Source: Larimichthys crocea
Lineage: Eukaryota > Chordata > Actinopteri > Sciaenidae
Assembly (NCBI RefSeq): GCF_000972845.2
Contig: NC_040018.1
Span: forward strand, 4,241,022 to 4,305,021
Length of the DNA: 64,000 nt
Direction: 5' to 3'
Each line of letters opens with the position of its first letter. Within the stretch, counting starts at the first letter, position 1. Positions 36,173-47,682 of this stretch are shown here, in pieces. The translations under genes and the position numbers were made by a program. The notes below the pieces were generated by a model. The model made no database searches. It was not told the DNA's origin and worked only from the letters and a program-made list of their open reading frames with translations.

Positions 36173-36784
36173 GGTCCTCTCCTCGGCCAGTGCTTCCTTT
36201 CCACATGATTCATCTCTCTTGACACACAGGTCATCAGCTCAACATGGTAATGAATGAATGAATCCCCCAGCATGCCGAAGTAAACGGCGATCACAAGATG
36301 GGCCCAGGATGTCTTAGTCAAGCTGTCTCTTGCATTAAGGTTATATAACTGAGGGAGCTGAAAAGGACGTTTGCTCGCTCGCGCGTCTGTGTGTGTGTGT
36401 ATTTGGGTTAAGTGTGTACATGTGGGTGCGAGCTCGGTTCCTTTTGTTCACAATTGCATTCTGACTTCGCTCTTTTGAGGATTATGGAGGTGGCAGATAG
36501 CTTCAAAGAGTATCGTTTCCAAAGGTCATTATGAGTTATTCTCTCTCTCTGTTTTTTGATCTTACACAAAATAAAAGACCTTTTTTCTGAATCACAAAAT
36601 CTTGATCAAACCTACAGATTCTACTGTGTCAGCCACCTAAACCATCTGCACCACAGATCGAGTTGCTTGATCAGTAACTGCCTCTCCAGTACGGTTGCAC
36701 CTCACCCCGTTATGGCTTTATTTTGAATATTTTGTATCAATCCAATTATTTTTTTTTTGCTTTATAAAAGTCTTTCGTTTGTAG

Positions 36785-37030
36785 ATCTCAAAGGGCCCAG
36801 GCCAGATGGGCTATGTAGTCCCTCTATTGAGTTCTGGATCTCTTCCCAGTTGGACATACCCAGACCACCTTTCAACTCGAAGGAGCAACGGCTCTACTCC
36901 AAGCTCCCTCCGGATGTCCGAGTTCCTAACCCTGTTTCTGAGGCTGAACCAGGCCACCTGGTGGAGGATTGTATCCCCAGATCCCACTTCCCCACAACAG
37001 TCAGGTACAGCGGATACTGCAAAGAGATCA
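36785..37030 (-). mobile_element. LINE fragment, C-terminal part of an RTE/Rex-like ORF
   Basis: On the minus strand, ordered pieces of the tail of a fish non-LTR retrotransposon polyprotein can be read: a degraded RVRNSDIRRELGVEPLLL-like stretch (36890-36945), then bases matching GTCCAACTGGGAAGAG (near 36850), then ATCTGGCCTGGG (near 36800). The parts between are deleted and the frames are broken. It is a short dead remnant; the family assignment is from memory. Confidence 0.65.
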
Positions 37031-38890
37031 ATTTAACTTAAAAATGCGACTGAAAAGACTGATAGTGTTCTCTCTTGACAGAAAACTGGAGAATTGTTCA
37101 GCACTTGTGAAGTCCTTGTCACTTCGTAGGTCAGCTTGATGTTCCCCAATGTGTCAGACTGTGTTCACATCCCATTAACTCTCTGTTAAAGTGCCTCAAA
37201 CCCACAACAACACCTCCTGTGTCCTGTTTATTTTGACTCTAAAGTGTGACATGCAGTTTTTATTTTATTTTCTTACAAAATTTTAACTTACTTTGTCTGA
37301 AAACTACATGTTTTTCCTTATTTTTAAATCTTGTGATATTACGTAACAAACAGGAGTCTGTGTCTGTGGGTCTGCCTCGGCTCAGTGTGCGGCAGTAGGT
37401 GGTAAAGAGTTTGACCTGCTGTAATTTAGTGAGTGTGCCTTTTTTTCCCTGTTGTTTAACATTACAATTCACTATTTTACATCATGATGTGTTCGTGCAA
37501 ATTGCACAAACACAGCCTGCCAGCTCCTGGAGCACTGACAGTATAAATATGGGCATCATATCTGTGACCACAGGTTTCTGAGGAAGCTCAGAATATGTGG
37601 CTCTGGCAAAGATTATCAGCACACTTGAGGCGCGCCAAATAATGCTTGCAAACAATCCACCTGTAACATCATCAGTTTTAGGAGCTAACCATTCGACGCA
37701 TTCACAATTTGGGGTTGAGTATCTGCAGACCGGAGGAGCCGGGGGTCGAACAGAGGTTGAAGCTGAGTTGCTTATTGCGTAAGCCAGTGCAATGCTTCCT
37801 TCCATCTCTTTCTCTCGTGGTCATTTTCATTCTGTTTTCTCGCTATCTAATAGGAAGCTCTTGAGTCACGTGACTGCGTGTGAATGCAGTCAGCGTGTGC
37901 ATGTTTGTTTGCTGCCCCGGTCGCTTCACTAGCTGGGGGGGTTCGAAGCTGCCAGCTTTCATTGCATGTAGGAAGTGTGCAAGTGAGAGTGATGTTAAGG
38001 GGGGAAAAGCCCAGAACAGAGGTTTGTGTTCAAGTGTTTGTGTGGGTGTGAGAGAGAGAGAGGGTCTAGTGTTAGACTAGTGTTCAGTGGCTCTGTGGAA
38101 ACAAGATCACAGTTTCCCCAAATTCAATTTGACTTCATTCCTGGACTCTAAACGTGTATTCTGGCTCCGTCCAAACTGCAGCAGCAGTATCGAGTCCGCT
38201 TCTCGTGTTTCAGACAAATCTGCGGTGAAAGCAGCTTTCAGAAGGTTGCACTCGATGGCTCCGCGTCGCCCACTTTCTTTCTCTCTTTTTTTTCTTTCAG
38301 CCCAAAACCGTCACTCTGTCAGTCACGCTCACTTTCTGCAACAATTCCCGTTCCTTCTTCCACTCTATTGTTTATGTTCACTTCACTCCATCATTCTCCG
38401 AGTTGGCAGCGATGAAGACAGTGTGCTTTTAGAGAAGAGACTGGAAGGAGTGTGACCGAAAGCTGGATTGGCAGATATGAGCCAATAGTCGGATTCTCTT
38501 ATCCCTCTGCTGCACATTTTTAAATTAAACTCTCACCAGGTGGCATGAAGGGATCAGTCCACTTTGTTTTTCTTTTTGAACAATTGGCACACGAGCACGT
38601 GTCTGTAGATTTGTCCTCCATCTCTCTAAGAAGGGATGTCTTTTTCTCAACCAGTATGTAGCCACCAGTAACTCTTTCATGCTGACGATACAGGGTTCTT
38701 ATTCTCTGTAGCTGTTTGTTGGTCTGATGTAACAGGGCTCAGAGATGATGGGACTTTTTCATTTCGTCATCGCAGGAGAAGCAAAGGCGTTACTAATAAC
38801 ATTAACAATGTTTCAGTAAGCCATGCCACTGTGACAGTGACCCAGAATGCACAATGCAAGGACCTACAGTCATGACATAGTACAAATTAT
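37031..38890. other. Unassigned stretch; no gene found
   Basis: Overlapping open frames of up to about 105 codons at 37482-37805 lack family resemblance and splice context. The stretch contains one copy of a duplicated non-coding segment (37765-37839). Confidence 0.55.
37765..37839 (+). repeat. Duplicated non-coding segment, copy 1 (partner at 41440)
   Basis: Shares AAGCCxxTGCAATGC, CTTCCATCTCTTTCTC and TTGGTCATTTTCATTCTGTTT-type words, in order, with 41440-41537. The partner has an extra CT-rich block of about 30 bp. Same orientation, 3.7 kb apart. Confidence 0.7.
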
Positions 38891-38895
38891 TATAT

Positions 38896-39220
38896 GATAA
38901 GATAAGATAGACTTTAATGATCCCACACTGGGAAAATTCACATCACAGCAGCTCATATACACAAGGTGGATAAGAAAATACCCATAAATAAGAAATATAT
39001 AGAAGAAAGTCATGAAGTCGTGCTGGTGTTAAAGAGTCTGACAGCTGTTGGAATGAAGGACCTGTGGTAGACTTCCTTCTTACATGGTGGGAGTAGCAGT
39101 GTGTCGCTGAAGCAGCTGTTTAAGGCCTCCACAGTCTCATGCAGGAGGTGAGAGGAGTTGCTCATGATGGATGTCAGCTTTGATAACATCCTGCTCTCCC
39201 CCGATTTCCTCTGTGGAGTC
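38896..39220 (-). mobile_element. Non-LTR retrotransposon 3' end (Rex1/CR1-like)
   Basis: On the minus strand the last 40 codons of a retrotransposon ORF are open (about 39140 down to 39015), ending with RSFIPTAVRLFNTSTTS and a stop, the typical C-terminus of fish Rex1/CR1-group proteins. A short 3' UTR follows with a tail of GATAAGATAAGATA read on the plus strand at 38896. It is 5'-truncated, as most LINE copies are. Family name from recall. Confidence 0.75.
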
Positions 39221-39478
39221 TAAGAGAGCAGAATGATACAGAATGATTCAAATGATACAAAGGAAGGTGTAATTAACAACAAAAAGGTGTTACCCGCTAA
39301 GAGTGAACATCAATTAGATTATTTAGTTATTCTTATTGATACTAGGAATGCCGTAGTCTGACTGATACTGATCGATTTTTGTTTTGTTACAGCAGTTTTA
39401 AAAAATCAAGTACGTTGAAAAAAATCTTTCTTTTTAAACAAACTGTTGAGAAAGTCCTTGTAGTTTTTTCCTTTTGTG

Positions 39479-39722
39479 ACTCAGGAGGTAGAATGTGTTG
39501 TCTACTAATCAGATGATGTCAAAGTGCCCTTGAGCAAGATACTGAACCCCAAATTGCTCCTGAAGGCTGCACCATCGGTGTGTGAATGTGTATGAATGGT
39601 TAACTCCCAGAAAACTGTGGAGCGACTGGCACCTTGCATGGCAGCCAATGCCATCAGTGTATGAGATACGTAGTGTAAAAAAAAGACTAGAAAGGCGCCA
39701 TATAAGTACAGTCCATTTAGCA
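39479..39722 (+). repeat. SINE family B, copy 2
   Basis: Shares ACTAATCAGATGAT, GAGCAAGATACTGAACCCC, AAATTGCTCCTGAAGGCTGC, TGGCACCTTGCATGGCAGCC with 29140-29335, and ends AAGGCGCCATATAAGTACAG, TCCATTTAGCATTTAC, a common fish SINE tail. Its B box is lost. Flanking sequence (GATACTGATCGAT near 39365 and CCGATCTGGGCATCC near 39938) suggests it landed in another DNA-type repeat. Confidence 0.75.
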
Positions 39723-39999
39723 TTTACTCTCCTTTCTTCCTCACCTTGATGAACACATTACCCAAAACATAATATGCCAGGGAAGTCTTAATTTCATCCA
39801 GCATGACTGGAAATGAATATTTATAGCAGCTGGGTTTTGACTGCTCTGCATATGCTGTTTATTTGTTAGCTTCGTAGCTGTCTTGACTCATTTTTCTTGA
39901 CTATTCGACCACTTATTTTTCCAAAATGATCAGTGACCGATCTGGGCATCCGTAGCTGATATTAAAGTGATATTAAATGATATTGATGTAGGCAGCTCT

Positions 40000-40273
40000 A
40001 CTTACAAAATATGGCAGAAATTTCCTATAATTTTAATAACTATGTTCTCAAAGAATCGTTACCTTAGAATGAGCCTTTTATATCTCCAGGCACTGTGGGT
40101 CCTCTTCCACAGAGTCCATCATGTTTTTTTTTTACAAGAGTCCAGAAAGGACAAACTAAAAACTGGCTTTTTTTTTTTTTAGGTCCTTTCACACATTTCA
40201 TGCTCACTTCATGCTAGGAAGGAGAGGGTCGACGCCACTAGATGCCACTAAGTCCTACACACTGGTCCACGAT
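40000..40273 (-). repeat. Family D DNA-type repeat, copy 1
   Basis: Contains CCTTAGAATGAGCC, GGGTCCTCTTCCACAGAGTC and ends CACTAAGTCCTACACACTGG, matching in order the copies at 58890-59140 and, reversed, 50147. The family has ends AAAGGATCAGTxTGTxGG and is very common in fish. Probably a non-autonomous DNA transposon. Confidence 0.7.
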
Positions 40274-40550
40274 TTAATTAATTCCCTACAATGATTACCA
40301 GCTTCTCACCTCACTGTCAAACGAAGCAGCTCTAAAAAACAACTTCCAGGTTTTATCTGACCTCCTTTTTTAAATTGCTTTTTTTTTTTTTACTGCCTTT
40401 AATATTCGTGTGTAATTTGTTGTTGTTGTATCTTGGGTCTTCTTTGAGCAGCCTCCTCCCCCATGTCGAGCAAGAAAATGACTTTCTGGAGTGCACATTG
40501 CACCGAATCATTCAGTCATCAGTAAAGCGGACTCACACGAAGACATGCGA

Positions 40551-40570
40551 TGTATGTATGTATGTATGTA
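40551..40570. repeat. (TATG)n microsatellite
   Basis: Five TGTA/TATG units. Confidence 0.93.
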
Positions 40571-41439
40571 CACAGCGCCTCGGGGATGCTTGCAACAGCA
40601 TGTTTGTCATACATACACATCGACATCCATGGACTGCTCATTATGATAATTCATTGGTCCTGAAATGAGAGTGTGCTGCTCAGATCCTGAGGCTGAGGCT
40701 TAGCGTGCCTCTCTCAGCAGTTTAATGTAAGTTTTTCTGACTCCTTGTAAAACATTATGCGCTGAAGGACCAGCGGGTCAACCGCTATGATATTTTTAGG
40801 TTGAGTCAGTCTGGAAGTTGTGACTTGTTTTCTGCTTTCGAATCAGCTAAAAATCCACTTTCTGAGAGTCGTAATGGGGTTTCATGTGAGTTTGATTTCA
40901 AACCAGAAAGATGAATTGATTTGAGAGTTTTTTAACAAAAGGCCAAGGCATCAAATTAAAAGAAAAAATGTTATCACAAGTAATATTTCCTCTCACGATT
41001 CAGCACTCAGGAAATGAGGACGGGGAAGAGAAAGACATTTTTCACTTCTTTGAAATTAGAAGAAGCAGCCACATGAATACACTTTGACATTTAGAGGTGA
41101 ATCAGATTTCTACTGCAACCTTCAAACTCACCGAGGAGCGCCGCGATCGACCAAAAACACACACACACACAAAACACATTTATATGCAAACATCCAGCAG
41201 CTTTATGTGCACAAACAATCACTCAACCCTGATTCAACAGAAGCCTCCTTGAAAGAGCAGTAGGCTATTAAATGAGTGTAATTCAGAACAAGCGGATGGG
41301 AGCTGCCAACTAATGATATCTATTTAATTTTCTCCAAGCCTGGGTGCTCAGATGTAGGTCAAATGGTGATTCATCATGGAATCATGCTTTCAAAAACAAA
41401 ACAAAAAACCCGACAACATGGAGATGTTAAGCGTGTGGG

Positions 41440-41537
41440 AGCTGCATAAGCCAATGCAATGCCTGCTTCCATCTCTTTCTCATTCTCTCTCTCTGTATCT
41501 CCCTCTGTCTCTCTTGGTCATTTTCATTCTGTTTGCA
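41440..41537 (+). repeat. Duplicated non-coding segment, copy 2 (partner at 37765)
   Basis: Second copy, expanded by a CTCTCTCTCTGTATCTCC block. Ends TTTGCAG, which resembles an acceptor, but no supported exon follows. Confidence 0.7.
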
Positions 41538-44500
41538 GCTCAACGCCCTCACCATTTGTCCACACGACTCAGCGCAGTCATCCTATCTGCCTTGACAAGG
41601 AGGGTCTTGCCAGACGCTCATTTGGAAATGGGTTAGGGCTGCATCAGTGACTCAATTGAGATGCATCTGAGGATGTTAGTCTCGCTCTGGGTCGCTGCAG
41701 TTGTGGCTGACGCGGCTGCGGCTTCGATCCGAACGGAGACTGTTTTTCTTTTTCTGTTTAGACATGCTCATTAACGTCGACGTGACGTGACAGCGAGGAT
41801 AATTTGCGGTACTATTTTCTACACGCTTTGTTCCCTGTTGTGCTGCGCTGTCAAACAAGTATTTATAATCAGAGTAGTTGTGACGGTGGAACTTTTCTGA
41901 ACAGTAACATTCGTTTGTGTGTTTTACGCACAACCTTTGACCAACGTTAATATCCGTGAAGCTTTAGGTAAAGGTCTTGGCGATGCGAGATGTTTGAAGC
42001 GTAAACCCCCCTACAGTACGTACGTACCCACACTTCTAGTCGACTGGACCAATTTAGTTCCAGGGCAGTTTTATCAGGTTGAGTGCCAAGCAGTGATGTA
42101 ACTAGGAGCTGACCTCACTAACTCTCAGTGGCAGGGAGGGAAGCCTACACAAAAAACACTGAGCTGGATGGGACTTGACATCATTGTATGAACCTGTCAA
42201 AGCGAACTCTTTACATTTTCAAGGTTTTCAGTCAGTTCTCACCATAAAAACATGATTCAGGGTGGATATTTGGAGTATCCACCAAACCCATACTGTACAA
42301 TTCTTCTGTATTAACCGTGTGCAGAGAAGGCCATGATATATATATGTGATACATGTCTGTCTCTGAAATAGGTTTGGTCTCCTCTCCCCCGATCTCCAGT
42401 GTAGTGAACGTCGTCTAGATGGATGAAAGCAGTCCAGAAAGTTATTGAAGTTTTAGTTACGTTGTTTTAGATCATCCTTGGTGAAACACACCAACGATTA
42501 AACATCGTCAGAAAGAAGTGTGTGTCTCACAGTGTGTTGCCATGATAAAAACAAAGTTTTCTTGTGATCCATCTGTATGAAAAATGTCATTTTAGTGTCA
42601 CGTTCACTTCGCTGCAGTGGTCAAACTCTCGTGACACAGATGCAGGAAACTGATTTTGGTGGTTAAAGTCAGTGTGACTTCACACACATATTTGGACATA
42701 CACTAACTCTGACTACATCTCACACAAATCTAATAGGATAGAATTGTGACATTTTATATCCCAGAGGTCATGTGTGCTGCTAAAGATGTTGAACATGGTG
42801 GTAATCAAATGATTTCTATTTTTGAATTTCTTCTTCACTGGTCTTGACAGACATGGGCGTAAAATGCAACCTGACTGGTTGGTGGAGACACAGCCACAAG
42901 GTGGTAATTCTAGTTTTTCTGTTGGCCTGTTGGAGGATTGATATAGAGTGCTGGTTATAACTTTAGGATGCTTGTTTATCAAATGAATAGGTTATGCCTG
43001 TTTTAAAATATATAGTATCTGTATTTGTAACCCGAGAAAAAAAAAGAAATGTCAAAGTTAAAGAAATCCTTTTCTTTAATTCCTTTTAAATCACATCTGT
43101 GGTTTTGTACAAGTACAGACAGAAGTAGCAAATTCCAGTTATCGATTTTCTTCATTGCAACGAGGAGAAACGCAGAACGGAAAAGTCAGAGCATATTCAG
43201 AGCTTGGGTTGAGCCATCAAAGTGCACAGGGGGGAAGCTTGACCTTATTGCGCACATCAGTGACAAGAGTTTTTTCATGTCAGGCGGTGCCTACGCAAAC
43301 ATGTATCACTCATTGTTTCACCACCACCAGATATCACGGACGAGCAGTGCTGATGAAGCCTGGTGATCGTGACTTTCATTGTTTTCTTAAACTGCTGTGT
43401 GGATGCAGTAGGACTTTTGTGCTTTGTGTTTAAGACAGGTGTTTTAAGGTACAATGGGACTCTTTTACTTCTTGTATTTGTGAACGTATACTACTTATTA
43501 AGTAAAGCAGAAATGCTAAGAGAAATGTCTGTGAAAGAAATGCCAGCAACTCAAAGAGCATGATGATCTCCAGGGAAAGATGTTTGAAAAATATGCTTGA
43601 AGAATTAATTTCTGGTGACTTTACTTTATCTGTAACAGTGGCACGCCATGCTGTTGACAAAAAGAAGTGCAGTGATGTGTTCAAGGCCTCGAAAGCTGTT
43701 TGAAACTATGCCACCATGAAAAGCTTTTAAAAAATGGAACAAACATTTGCAGAATCTTATTTTTTAATCGCCAGGATTCATCTATCAATTGACTAGCACT
43801 GCTCAAAAGCGACTGTAGTCTGTGTTAAATTAAATGTAGCTAATTTAATCTGATCTGGTGTTGGATGAACATTTGAATGTCAGAAAGTATTAACATCTTC
43901 TTATGTGAAACAGGTCTACCTGGTGACATATAATGTTGGTGCACACCCTCTTTGTTTTTTCTATAATATGAGAATTAAAGTGTTTCCTTACACATTCTTT
44001 ACAGAACGTAGTTTTGTAACTGATTACTCATTACAATCTAAAGTTTTCAAGCTCTCCTTCTCTTCTCCTCGTTGTTCTGATGGTCTTGTCATGTCAAACT
44101 GTAGAGCTGCATGCCTGCTACTCCATAAGAATAATATACGCTCCGATGAAAGATGACAGGTATCAAATGAAATGCTGCAAGATGATATATGAATTAAATG
44201 CAGTGTGAAATTGAACAACTTCAAACAGAAATGACTGTAGTTGTTAATCAAGATGGATTTAAAGAACCATAACACAGTCTCTGAATATCTTTAGCCCTGT
44301 TAAATGAAATAATTAGAATTTACATTTCCACTCTTGACTCTGAGTCTTCCAGGTTCTCCCTGGTTTCCATTTATTTCTGTGCAATATGAAAAACAACTTT
44401 CACACTCTTGAAAATAGCTCGAGGCAATCCATCAAAGTGAATATCAGGTCTGGTTTTCTTGTTGTCAAAGTTCTTGCTGTGTGATAAAATAACTGCACTT

Positions 44501-44649
44501 GGAGTTGCAACTGCAACATCATGTAATAATAATGAAACCTTGACAACAATGAAGGCAGACTTAAGGCAGCACTGTGCTGGAAAATAACTAGTATGTCTCA
44601 TGTGATGTCAGTACAACAATCAGAATTCAAACTAGGGCTGTGCAATGTA

Positions 44650-44860
44650 ATAAATACTATTTATATAGCACCTTTTAAAAAACTGAGTTAACCAAGTAGT
44701 TTGACAGACAGGCACAAAGAGACAAAATGACAACAGAGAGCCAAACAACTGCACGACAAAAAATTAAAATGTAGGAGCAAGTTAGGGACATTGAAAGAGT
44801 GTTTCAAAAGCAATAGCCATTAAGAAACATGACAATAAAGGTTGTTCAACTCTTTGTGTC
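44650..44860 (+). repeat. Common fish short repeat (TTTATATAGCACC type)
   Basis: TACTATTTATATAGCACCTT followed by AGTAGTTTGACAGAC and GACAAAATGACAAC resembles a widespread fish repeat also partly seen at 62236-62310 (ACTTTATTTGTGTAGCACTT). Class uncertain. Confidence 0.45.
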
Positions 44861-45054
44861 TTTACTACAATGTTAGGTTTTTAGACGACACTTTGCAAAA
44901 GACACCACATGGAGGAGATTGAACGTGACACAGAACAGGTGATCCTGAACAGGGAAAGGACTCCGACCATTCGAGACAAAACAAGGAACTTATATCTAAA
45001 AGGAACGCTGCATCTGTCGCAATGACGTGATTTAGGTACGAAAAGTCTGACACC

Positions 45055-45155
45055 ACGTACCACGAAGCGGTACTTTGCAAAGTATGCCGCAGGCTGGATC
45101 CCACAATCAGTTCAAACGAACCTCTAACCACCTAAGTAAGAATCATGCCTGGAAG
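45055..45155 (+). pseudogene. hAT transposase BED-finger fragment, frameshifted
   Basis: LCKVCRRLDPT supplies the C-x2-C half of a BED finger (about 45073-45105); after a one-base frame shift NHLSKNHAW supplies the H-x4-H half (45128-45153). A stop codon follows. This is the N-terminal DNA-binding part only; nothing of the catalytic core remains in the element. Confidence 0.65.
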
Positions 45156-46016
45156 AGTTAGCGCCTCATTGACTGCAGAGGCTCAGCTTCAACTCAATGA
45201 TATGTATTGTGATTTGGATATGAAATAACCTGTATCTAAATATGAGATTCTGGACCTATTACACTGCCCTAAAGAAATCTGTTCAATTTGTTTGTCGCAT
45301 ATAATCATAAAAGAACAATTAGAGGAAAATGTATTGTATTCTTAATTAAACTAAAAAAAACAAACATATATGAAGACAAACAAGACGAAGAAGAAGATGA
45401 TGAAGAACAAGACAACTAAGAAGATGGCAAAGAAGAAACAGTACAGTAACAATACTGGAAAAGCTTGTTATTGGACCTTGAGATTGGAAGATTGTTGAGT
45501 TATCACAAAGTATCTAAGCTTATAGTATACATAGTCAAATATATGTAAAATAATCTGATTGTTTTTATATGAAACTCCCTCTCTGTTCTCTTCCTGTTGG
45601 TGTTTCTGATGACTCACCCTGAACTCGGCGATACACACAAACTCCAATAAAATGAGATTTGGGGCGACCAGCTCAGCCCATCCATCAACTGCACTTGACT
45701 ATTAGCTCGAGGGTTGTAGCAGTCGGCAGAGCGAAATCAAGAGTTGGAAAGTGTGTGTCGGGAAAAAATTTTATTTAAAGGAAGCGTTGTTATGCTCTAA
45801 TTTATTTGTTTCTCCGTCGTTCTTAATGTACTGCTCTATTGCAGTAAAGTGGGTGTGGGAGATTTGGGTAAATGCCAACAGTCCTCTAAAGGCAACATGG
45901 ATGGGAAGTCCTGCAGTAGTCGCTCTACAATATGGAAGAAATCATAACAGCTGATTGAACTTCATTGCTGATTAACACTGTGCGATGTGTTTAAAAGCAC
46001 CATAAAGTTTGTGAAC

Positions 46017-46092
46017 CAGGAGGCCAGGAGAAGGACCAGGAGGACCACCAGACCAGAAGGACGAGGAAGATCAGGAGGACCAAGAGGCCAGG
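46017..46092. repeat. GGACCA/AGGAGG low-complexity patch
   Basis: Repeated CAGGAGGACCA-like words; purine-biased. Looks like a small degenerate minisatellite. Confidence 0.6.
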
Positions 46093-47104
46093 CTTCACCT
46101 TCCATACTGTGATCTGTACTGGACTTAAACCAGCCACCCTCCACTTCCCCAATCCAAACGCACTGTCACACTGTATGTGTCTCAGGACGGTTTTGTTATC
46201 GAGTAAAGTGAAGCTGAACGTCAGCTGAACCAAAAACACCTTGTTGCCTTCAGGAGTTACAGATGAATCTGTTCAGGGTTTTAATTCCGCTGAGGACTTG
46301 TGAGATTCATTTTATTGATCACTTGGCGTGCTTCTTTCTTGAAAAGCAATCAGACCATTGTTCGAAAATGGACGAGTGAACAACAGTAGATTAAACCGGA
46401 GTTAGATGTCCTCCTTTCTCACAAATATCACTCTTGTTTCAATCATGAGGAGGAGGATGATGAAGATATTTTTCTGTCCATATTTGGAAATCTGGGATAA
46501 AAACAACAGCGCACTGTGTGTCTCGTGTTTCAGATCACATTTTAATGTCAGCTTTAAGACAATCTGTGTTGGTTTTTTGAGATGCTGTCAGAGATTGATG
46601 AAACTTCTGGACATCTGCCTCCTGTCACTTCAGCGTCCACTCCTCGCTGTCTATTTTTGTGGGGTTGGAACATCATGTCACACACAATATTACAGCTACA
46701 TTACAGCCTGATTGACCGTTTTTTTATCCTGCTGTGATCAGATTAATCTGGATGGGTCTGAAACAATGAATGATGATATAACCATCTGGGCGCCGGCCAC
46801 TTGTCGTTCCAAAAATCAATTGGTGTTTGGCCAGGACTAAACGCCTGCACTGAGAATCCAATGTGGTGTGATGGGACACTTCTGAGTTAACAGGCTACTG
46901 AGGCAGCACTGCAGAGAAAATTGTGTCTGTTAATGGGCAGCTATGCATTTTTAAATGGATAACAGTATTTGCTTATGTTACATATGTGTAGTATACGTGT
47001 TACGGTGACATTATTCTGTTACTTCAGTAAAACATGAACAAAAGATGCTATATTCAACTCAACTTTTCACTGACCTATACATTTAATTTACAGTTTTAAA
47101 AAAA

Positions 47105-47215
47105 ACACATTTTTTATTTATTTATTTACCTTTATCTAACCAATTAAGTCGGTTAAGAACCATTTCACATTGATCAGCCCCTTGGAAGCAGAGAAACAAG
47201 CTATTGACACGTTAC
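47105..47215 (+). repeat. Fish interspersed repeat fragment (TTTACCTTTATCTAACC type)
   Basis: TTTATTTATTTACCTTTATC, TAACCAATTAAGTCGGTTAAGAACC resembles the start of a common fish repeat. Class not assigned. Confidence 0.4.
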
Positions 47216-47310
47216 CATTACCCTGTTACTGTATTGCTGTACTAGAGTTGCCTATTTATACACACAGCATATACAGAGTAACATTAGCATTTCTTGGGGT
47301 TGCGTTCATG

Positions 47311-47682
47311 TGGCAACCTCCATCCAAAAACTGCAGTTCCTCAAGCGTCCACTTGAGGCTGGCTACAGAATGAGCCAATCTCCATAAGCCCCCATGATGA
47401 AATGTCCAACTTCACAGCAGAAATAAACATGTTTACAGCCTGGTATAAAAAACTGTTTCGGTCTCTATAGCTAATTTTCCCCTCCGTGACGACTGTGGAT
47501 GCCGTTACCGATGAGAGTGCCCATGTGTCATTCCGCCCAAATCCACCCATGATCCACCTCTTTGCCGACTTATAGATTAGCAAGGCGGAGTCAGGGCTGC
47601 CAACATCGTAAAACAGCTCTTCGGAAACCTGTCTGCAACATCACATATAAGCCATTCATTCTTTATACCGTCAATGGTTATG
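47311..47682 (-). repeat. Family A interspersed repeat, copy 4 (inverted)
   Basis: Contains in reverse the complete core (AAACATGTTTACAGCCTGG) and both sides: CACTTGAGGCTGGCTACAG on the left and TTCTTTATACCGTCAATGG at the right end. Confidence 0.8.

Larger units (their letters stand above)
32967..36784. other. Unassigned stretch; no gene found
   Basis: AT-rich sequence with TG and CA microsatellites (34501-34526, 36139-36172) and T/C-rich runs. A donor-like GGTAAGTATG near 35521 has a T-rich acceptor only 7 bp upstream, too close to define an exon. No family-supported open frame. Confidence 0.55.
40274..44632. other. Unassigned stretch; no gene found
   Basis: Contains a TATG microsatellite, the duplicated segment at 41440 and several open frames of up to about 105 codons (e.g. 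43049-43366) with no recognisable family and no splice support. No repeat family could be assigned to 41.6-44.6 kb. Confidence 0.55.
44633..45271 (+). mobile_element. Decayed hAT element with BED-finger remnant
   Basis: Left end TAGGGCTGTGCAATG pairs with right end TTACACTGCCCTA (TAGGGCAGTGTAA in reverse). The flanking 8-mers ATTCAAAC and AAGAAATC do not match, so the target duplication is eroded or an end is misplaced. A separate repeat (from about 44650, with TATTTATATAGCACC) seems inserted near the left end. A degenerate BED finger lies at 45055-45155. Confidence 0.6.

Noticed and set aside
37482..37805. 107-codon minus-strand and 61-codon plus-strand open frames over the same bases
   Set aside because: No domain, no splice context, and both strands open, as expected by chance in GC-balanced DNA.
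43049..43366. 105-codon plus-strand open frame ending in a possible gene end
   Set aside because: No recognisable protein family, and no supported poly(A) signal or splice sites.
45991..46239. Collagen-like Gly-Pro-Pro pattern on the minus strand
   Set aside because: The triplet periodicity breaks after a few units and changes frame; better explained by a GGA-rich minisatellite.
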